Positions 31,228-34,686 of a stretch of DNA of 34,686 nucleotides are shown here, one piece after another (the first letter of the stretch is position 1; each line of letters begins with the position of its first letter). A model generated the notes under the pieces. It had not been told where the DNA came from. It did no database searches and saw only the letters and a list, made by a program, of their open reading frames with translations. The stretch comes from Chromatiales bacterium (lineage in GTDB: Bacteria > Pseudomonadota > Gammaproteobacteria > SZUA-152): NCBI GenBank assembly GCA_026999335.1, contig JALTPW010000176.1, forward strand, positions 1 to 34,686. Direction: 5' to 3'. The position numbers and the translations under genes were made by a program.

Positions 31228-31506
31228 TTACTTGTGGCATCTAGGACACCAGAGCCCGACCGTGTACAATCCACGTTGGCGAGATATGCGCCCAGTGCCG
31301 AGGCACTCAGGGCAATCAGCTGACGTTTGTGCAGCTGTTTCAGCCTCAGCCAATGCGTGCTCGTACAACGCTCGCCACTTGACGAACTCACCAGCATCCC
31401 CGCCACGATCTGGGTGGTGTTGACGCGCCAATCTGCGCCACCGCCGGCTTACCTCGTCCGGCGTGGCAGTGGGCGCTACACCAAACCGCTCACGTGCAGT
31501 CGTCAC
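31228..31506 (-). CDS. J-domain (DnaJ-like) protein with a small zinc motif
   Basis: A 92-aa minimal J-protein. The HPD motif is at 31-33 (RQHHPDRGGDAGEF), which is the signature that stimulates DnaK ATPase. A C-terminal zinc ribbon has CPECLGTG (C65, C68) and CPRC (C87, C90), resembling one CxxCxGxG repeat of DnaJ. There is no G/F linker or substrate-binding domain. It could recruit host DnaK to take apart or assemble a replication complex, as phage lambda does with host DnaJ. The GTG at 31506 is chosen because GAGGTG lies upstream; it overlaps the DUF3310 gene by 17 bases. Confidence 0.75.
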   Translation of the reverse strand: MTTARERFGVAPTATPDEVSRRWRRLARQHHPDRGGDAGEFVKWRALYEHALAEAETAAQTSADCPECLGTGRISRQRGLYTVGLWCPRCHK

Positions 31507-31717
31507 GACTGAGCACCTCGACCAATTTGTCGCAATACCATTGGGCCTTAGCCGCATCGATGGCCGGTGCGTCTTTTAGCCCGAGCCGCCAGATGTACTT
31601 AACAACTTGGCCGCGTAAGTACCCGACAAACTGCTCGCGTTCAAGACACGCCTCAAGCGCCTCAATGCACTCAACATTGCCTTGACAGTAGTGCACAGGA
31701 TTAATTTTATCATCCAT
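31490..31717 (-). CDS. DUF3310-like small protein
   Basis: A 75-aa protein with the DUF3310 pattern: INPVHYCQGNVECIEALEA, FVGYLRGQVVKYIWRLGLKD, and DAAKAQWYCDKLVEVL. The family is common in phage replication regions and is of unknown function (it is sometimes called a nucleotide kinase in annotation, without proof). The ATG at 31717 lies within the T-run of the terminator hairpin and has no ribosome site, so it may be translated from read-through transcripts or from a later start. Confidence 0.75.
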   Translation of the reverse strand: MDDKINPVHYCQGNVECIEALEACLEREQFVGYLRGQVVKYIWRLGLKDAPAIDAAKAQWYCDKLVEVLSRDDCT

Positions 31718-31750
31718 AAAAATAGCACCCGCTACTTATTAGGTAGCGGG
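31717..31750 (-). terminator. Rho-independent terminator in the leftward arm
   Basis: CCCGCTAC (31728-31735) and GTAGCGGG (31743-31750) form a perfect 8-bp, GC-rich stem with a 7-base loop; leftward transcripts then read a TATTTTTAT stretch (31717-31726). This is a standard intrinsic terminator just after the acidic SAP-like gene. Genes farther left must be transcribed by read-through or antitermination, or from a promoter that I did not find. Confidence 0.75.
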
Positions 31751-31761
31751 CGCGACGTAGT

Positions 31762-32211
31762 TTAGTCCTCATTCTCCTCATCGTCCAAGATCAACAGCTT
31801 GATCAGCTGCGGCTTCTTCCAGCCATTCGGAACGGGCAAACCGCGCTCCTTGCAGATTTCGCGGAGCTCGCCGACCTTCATGGACTTATACTCGGACTCG
31901 TCGACTTCTTCATCGTCGACTTCGGAGATGTCATAGGGCACCTTGTCATCGCCAGTCGCGATGGTATTAGGAGCGCCGTCGGCTTCCTCAACAATGTCCT
32001 CGACCGCGTCGTCAGCAGGTTCCTCAACCTCGGCCAGCCGGCCACGACGGGCTGCGCGCGGAGCAACCTCCGGGGTGCCATCGCCGTCCTTGACGGCAGC
32101 AAGCAACGATGCCACGGCCTCCTTGACCAGGCCGATGACGCGCTTCCGCTCGGAAGCGACCGCTTTGTCCAACTCAGCTTCGATGATGGATTGGATCTTG
32201 TCAACACTCAT
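31762..32211 (-). CDS. Acidic protein with C-terminal SAP/HeH-like domain
   Basis: A 149-aa very acidic protein, the first gene after the leftward promoter at 32282-32323. The N-terminus is helical (DKIQSIIEAELDKAVASERKRVIGLVKEAVASLLAAV), the middle is Asp/Glu-rich and disordered, and residues about 107-142 (YKSMKVGELREICKERGLPVPNGWKKPQLIKLL) form a SAP/HeH-type two-helix motif often used for nucleic-acid binding. It lies between a strong promoter and an intrinsic terminator, so its mRNA is probably abundant early. Function unknown. AGGAGA precedes the ATG at 32211. Confidence 0.75.
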   Translation of the reverse strand: MSVDKIQSIIEAELDKAVASERKRVIGLVKEAVASLLAAVKDGDGTPEVAPRAARRGRLAEVEEPADDAVEDIVEEADGAPNTIATGDDKVPYDISEVDDEEVDESEYKSMKVGELREICKERGLPVPNGWKKPQLIKLLILDDEENED

Positions 32212-32232
32212 GTAAATTCTCCTATTTAACTT

Positions 32233-32260
32233 GCACAGGTCTTGCTCACCGCCCCTGTGC
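32233..32260 (-). other. Leader hairpin upstream of the acidic SAP-like gene
   Basis: GCACAGG (32233-32239) and CCTGTGC (32254-32260) form a 7-bp stem with a 14-base loop in the 5' leader of the leftward transcript from the 32282 promoter. It lies about 20 bases before the ribosome site and has no T-run after it. It may stabilise the mRNA or modulate translation. Confidence 0.4.
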
Positions 32261-32281
32261 TTAGCGGTAAACCCGGTATCA

Positions 32282-32323
32282 ATAATAGTACATAGAATCG
32301 TGTTTGTAAACTATTATTTACAA
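32282..32323 (-). promoter_or_regulatory. Leftward sigma70 promoter with palindromic operator (early block)
   Basis: On the minus strand TTTACA (plus 32305-32310) is 17 bases from TATTAT (plus 32282-32287). TTTACA is the right half of TTGTAAA-N6-TTTACAA (plus 32304-32323), the same palindrome as at 24090-24109 with a different central six. The stop codon of the primase-helicase lies inside the operator. The start point would be about 70 bases from the acidic SAP-like gene. This promoter probably feeds the replication genes, within the limit set by the terminator at 31717-31750. Confidence 0.8.
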
Positions 32324-34347
32324 CTTTTTTCCAAGTGGTTGGCAATTTGCCGCGCTGAGGCCCGCAGCCACTTCTCTGGGTGGCGTATAATATAGTATCT
32401 TCCCTGAGCACCGTTGGCCAAGCGGACCGGCCGACCACCTAGGGCCTGACGCACCCCGGCCCGGCTCAATTCACGGCCGAGCCCATTGGCCGTGGTGCCC
32501 GTCCGCCCTTCTGGGTCATAGAGCTGCAACAGCTCCTTGCTGGTGAACAGATCCTGCTCGAGCGTCACGTCCCCGACCCTGAGCACTTGATCCGGCGCGG
32601 CAAGTAACTGACGCACCCAACTGCCAAGGTCGCTGCGGCCGGTGTCGATCATCCGCTCCTTGGCCAGCGTGCGGTACGCCGGGGCTGCCGGGTTAAACGT
32701 CGACAAGTCAAGATCGAGCAAATACTGAAAAACGGCGCTCGCTCCGCCGCCCCCTAGCCAATTGGCATAATCGGTATAGAACTGCTCCTCCAACGGGCCG
32801 ACCAAGATTTCGTGGACAAAAAACCGTCGGTCATCATCCTCAAGAAAGAATGAGTCTGGATGCTGGCTGGTGAAGAAGTAATTAATGCAATCCGGCACCA
32901 CGTAGCTGGGGGTGTATTTCGCGTTGATGCGTAACTCTTTTTGCGTGATCATCTTTTTTAGAAAATCCGCGTCATGGCGTTTGTTTGAACCAGTCACGTC
33001 GTCACCCATAACGAACTGCTTTGATTCAGCCCACTCGTTAAAGTTGTTGTGCAGGTCAAGCTGATTGATTTCGGTGAAATTTTGCCCGTAGATTTTACCA
33101 AGCGTGTAACCAATAAGCGACTTCCCGGTGCCATGGCGGATGCCATGAAATACAACTGAGCTGAACATCTTGGTGCCTGGGTGTTGAAGTGGGTACGCGC
33201 ACCACTGGAGGAACCACGTCAACGCGGCGGGCTCAGCATCAGTAAAGAGGTGATCGAGCAACTCAAGGAATGGACTAACATCGCCTGACTTGGGTGCGCA
33301 CCCCCAACCTGGCCAGACGTTGAACTCACCATCAACGAAACGCTCAGCCCCTGGAGCATACGTGAGGCGCGCGGCCTCCAGGCGGAGCGGCCAACGTAAC
33401 CAGGCGGCGGCGGCCGAAACTGGCTTGTAACTAATGGAGCCGTCTTTCTTTAGGCTACGCTCTTGGTACTGCGCGGCGGCCTCCAAATGATCCTTGAACG
33501 CGGCAGGTGATACCTTGTTGCTCAAGTCAGTTTGGTCAATAATCAACCCAGGTTTACGGATGTAGACATATTTCTCGTTTAAGGCCCAAAGCGGACGTGA
33601 CAACCCAAGCGGCTCGGCGTCACTGAGCAGCTCACGGAACATATCAGCGGCGCGCGAACCCGCATGCACAAGGAAATCGTCGAGCCCAACTTTGTCCACC
33701 TCAGGTAATTGCGGCAGAGCAACCAGGTGGCAAAAGGCGCCGCGTCGCTGCAACTGCTCGGCTAATTCACGGAGCGCGTGGCAGACCATTGGGTTAGTGC
33801 GGAAATCGCTGTCAAAACATAGGTAGACATTGCGGCGCAACCAGTTGATTGGCTCCAAGGACGGCAGCCACTCGAGGCCGAGGCGGTGGGAGCGCCAGTT
33901 GTACACGCCGCCGAGGCCGAGGGTGGGGAACCCCTCCTTACACGCCTTAGCGGCCTTGAGCTCGCCCTCTGTGATAATGAGAGGCTCGTCGGGAGTGTCG
34001 CACAGCCCAGCCCAATCGGTGTAGTTCTGTGGGTAGTAGGCTGTTGGGACAGTGTTGGGGAGTTGGACGTACCGCACGGGCTTTTTGTCCGTGAGGGCGA
34101 CAAAATCAGTTGGGGTCTGCAAGTACCGCAGACGGAAAAATGGCTCAGCACCTGGCCAGTCCGGCAACGGCCGACCGCGGTGGTCGTAATACGCGAGCCG
34201 GAGTGACGGAACCGCTTTGAACCCTGGATGGAGTGCCGCGGTCTTTTTTGCGCTGAGCCAGTCTATTTTAAGCGCCTCTGCGTCTGTTTCTGACAGACCG
34301 GAGCTGGCCAACTTGGCTAACGCCAAGGCCCTAGTATTTTTTCGCAC
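32314..34347 (-). CDS. Primase-helicase (TOPRIM/DUF3854-like plus SF3 helicase)
   Basis: A 677-aa replication protein. The N-terminal half has a TOPRIM/DUF3854-like region: E127 in IITEGELKAAKA, LGLGGVYNW (143-151), then the acidic LCFDSD (176-181) and KVGLDDFLV. The C-terminal half is a superfamily 3-type helicase of phages and plasmids (DUF5906-like): Walker A GIRHGTGKS (402-410), a Walker B with acidic pair D449-D450 (QFVMGDD), then KKMITQKELRINAKYTPSYVVPDCINYFFTSQHPD and EDDDRRFFV. The GTG at 34347 has GAGGA upstream and no better start is seen. A bifunctional primase and unwinding enzyme is likely, so it may start replication at the nearby repeat region. Confidence 0.88.
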   Translation of the reverse strand: MRKNTRALALAKLASSGLSETDAEALKIDWLSAKKTAALHPGFKAVPSLRLAYYDHRGRPLPDWPGAEPFFRLRYLQTPTDFVALTDKKPVRYVQLPNTVPTAYYPQNYTDWAGLCDTPDEPLIITEGELKAAKACKEGFPTLGLGGVYNWRSHRLGLEWLPSLEPINWLRRNVYLCFDSDFRTNPMVCHALRELAEQLQRRGAFCHLVALPQLPEVDKVGLDDFLVHAGSRAADMFRELLSDAEPLGLSRPLWALNEKYVYIRKPGLIIDQTDLSNKVSPAAFKDHLEAAAQYQERSLKKDGSISYKPVSAAAAWLRWPLRLEAARLTYAPGAERFVDGEFNVWPGWGCAPKSGDVSPFLELLDHLFTDAEPAALTWFLQWCAYPLQHPGTKMFSSVVFHGIRHGTGKSLIGYTLGKIYGQNFTEINQLDLHNNFNEWAESKQFVMGDDVTGSNKRHDADFLKKMITQKELRINAKYTPSYVVPDCINYFFTSQHPDSFFLEDDDRRFFVHEILVGPLEEQFYTDYANWLGGGGASAVFQYLLDLDLSTFNPAAPAYRTLAKERMIDTGRSDLGSWVRQLLAAPDQVLRVGDVTLEQDLFTSKELLQLYDPEGRTGTTANGLGRELSRAGVRQALGGRPVRLANGAQGRYYIIRHPEKWLRASARQIANHLEKSCK

Positions 34348-34419
34348 TACTTATGTCCTCACATATTGTTATAACCTGCCACTCAGCAACAGGTTTCTTG
34401 GTCCTCGGCCCATAAAAGA

Positions 34420-34512
34420 AGCAGCCCGACGGCATAGCGTGCTGAGGGAAGGGCGCCAAGTGGAGGGCGGTGAGGGCGCGAGGGGGACCACTTGGCGCGC
34501 CGCCGGGCTGCT
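34420..34512. other. Long two-part hairpin with G-rich loop
   Basis: Outer arms AGCAGCCCGACGGC (34420-34433) and GCCGCCGGGCTGCT (34499-34512) pair in 13 of 14 positions. Inner arms GCGCCAAGTGG (34453-34463) and CCACTTGGCGC (34488-34498) pair perfectly. The right arms touch, while the left has a 19-base bulge. The 24-base loop and the bulge hold G-runs at 34445-34447, 34451-34453, 34465-34467, 34473-34475 and 34482-34486. The structure could be an RNA element in the leader, an origin or a packaging/termination site. Confidence 0.7.
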
Positions 34513-34620
34513 ACAGAATACTCTACTACAGAAATGTGTAGCAGTAAATACCTATTTTTTTGTTTATGAATCAATAAGTTGCGTCAATTCTGCTACAGAT
34601 TGCTACACTGCTACACATTT
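34508..34620. repeat. Right cluster of TGTAGC / GCTACA repeats
   Basis: CTGCTACAGA (34508-34517), CAGAAATGTGTAGCAG (34529-34544), TCTGCTACAGATTGC (34589-34603), GCTACAC (34602-34608) and GCTACACATTT (34610-34620) belong to the same family as the left-end copies; two are exact 15- and 16-base matches to positions 23-37 and 40-55. Near 34571 the TCAATAA-N-TTGC pattern also matches the window start. Together these suggest one repeat cluster interrupted by the window ends. Confidence 0.75.
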
Positions 34621-34686
34621 TCCTATTCCCCCTTATTTCTATTACTACTACTACTCTACTACTTTTTATAAAAATATATATAAAAT

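Larger units (their letters stand above)
34348..34686. other. Right-end non-coding region: hairpin, repeats, AT-rich tract
   Basis: No convincing gene is present in these 339 bases. They hold a long hairpin (34420-34512), several TGTAGC/GCTACA repeats (34508-34620), and an AT- and pyrimidine-rich end (34621-34686, with TACTACTACT repeats and TATATATA). It is upstream of the leftward primase-helicase, so it holds the start of that transcript or an origin. A 63-aa minus-strand frame (34383-34574) covers the hairpin and is judged not coding. Leftward promoter-like boxes exist (TTGATT with TATTTA, 18-base gap), but none is strong. Confidence 0.7.

Noticed and set aside
34383-34574. 63-aa minus-strand open frame at the right end
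   Set aside because: It runs through the long hairpin and the repeat cluster, its composition follows the inverted repeats, and it has no motif or good start.
1-34686. Integrase, repressor, tRNA or RNA-polymerase genes
   Set aside because: I looked for these and saw none, so no lysogeny or self-transcription claim is made. Absence could also reflect a window that is not complete.

Overview
The window looks like the essentially complete genome of a short-tailed (podovirus-type) bacteriophage with a P22-like virion and a self-contained replication module. Recognisable P22-type morphogenesis proteins run in P22 order: terminase, gp1-like portal, scaffold, gp5-like coat, gp4-like adaptor, gp10-like plug, gp7/gp20/gp16-like ejection proteins and a gp9-like tailspike. 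The lysis genes (3-TM holin and a minimal M15 endolysin with no wall-binding domain) suggest a Gram-negative host. I see no integrase, repressor, tRNA, RNA polymerase, CRISPR array or insertion sequence. The host species cannot be told from the sequence.

Layout. Positions 1-282 are non-coding and carry repeats of a TGTGTAGC-type motif. The rightward arm, 283-19633, is one tightly packed late operon: packaging (283-2042), portal, an unusual 622-aa PcfJ-domain protein, scaffold and coat (2043-8240), small virion proteins and head completion (8307-12386), ejection proteins (12399-16233), S74-type tailspike (16235-18550) and lysis (18531-19633). A 292-base convergent gap with a perfect palindrome (19864-19886) separates it from the leftward arm, 34347-19926. 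Read in transcription order that arm encodes: primase-helicase; a promoter; an acidic SAP-like protein; a terminator; a DUF3310 protein; a J-domain protein; two conserved replication-region proteins; a family A DNA polymerase; a Cas4/RecB-like nuclease; a DEDDh exonuclease; a zinc-finger protein; a VRR-NUC nuclease; an SNF2-type helicase; a small lipoprotein; a second promoter; and a nucleotide module (methyltransferase, MazG-like pyrophosphatase, dNMP kinase fused to an extra domain, thymidylate-synthase-family enzyme, dCMP deaminase). Positions 34348-34686 are non-coding, with a large hairpin, G-runs, an AT-rich end and the same repeats as the left end.

How it may work. The two arms diverge from the sequence that would lie across the window ends if the molecule is circular or circularly permuted. 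The repeats, AT-rich tract and hairpin there resemble an origin or a divergent control region. Two internal leftward promoters share one design: a TTGTAAA-N6-TTTACAA palindrome whose right half is the -35 box, 17 bases from a TATAAT/TATTAT -10. This suggests one regulator controls both the early replication block and the nucleotide block.

Most interesting points: (i) the thymidylate-synthase homologue has Asp where dUMP-specific enzymes have Asn and seems to lack the active-site Trp, and it sits with a dNMP kinase, a MazG-like pyrophosphatase, a dCMP deaminase and a methyltransferase, which recalls the T4 set for making modified cytosine; (ii) the paired promoter-operators; (iii) the terminal repeats and hairpin; (iv) the PcfJ-domain cargo gene between portal and scaffold. 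All functional statements come from reading motifs and gene order; no database search was run.
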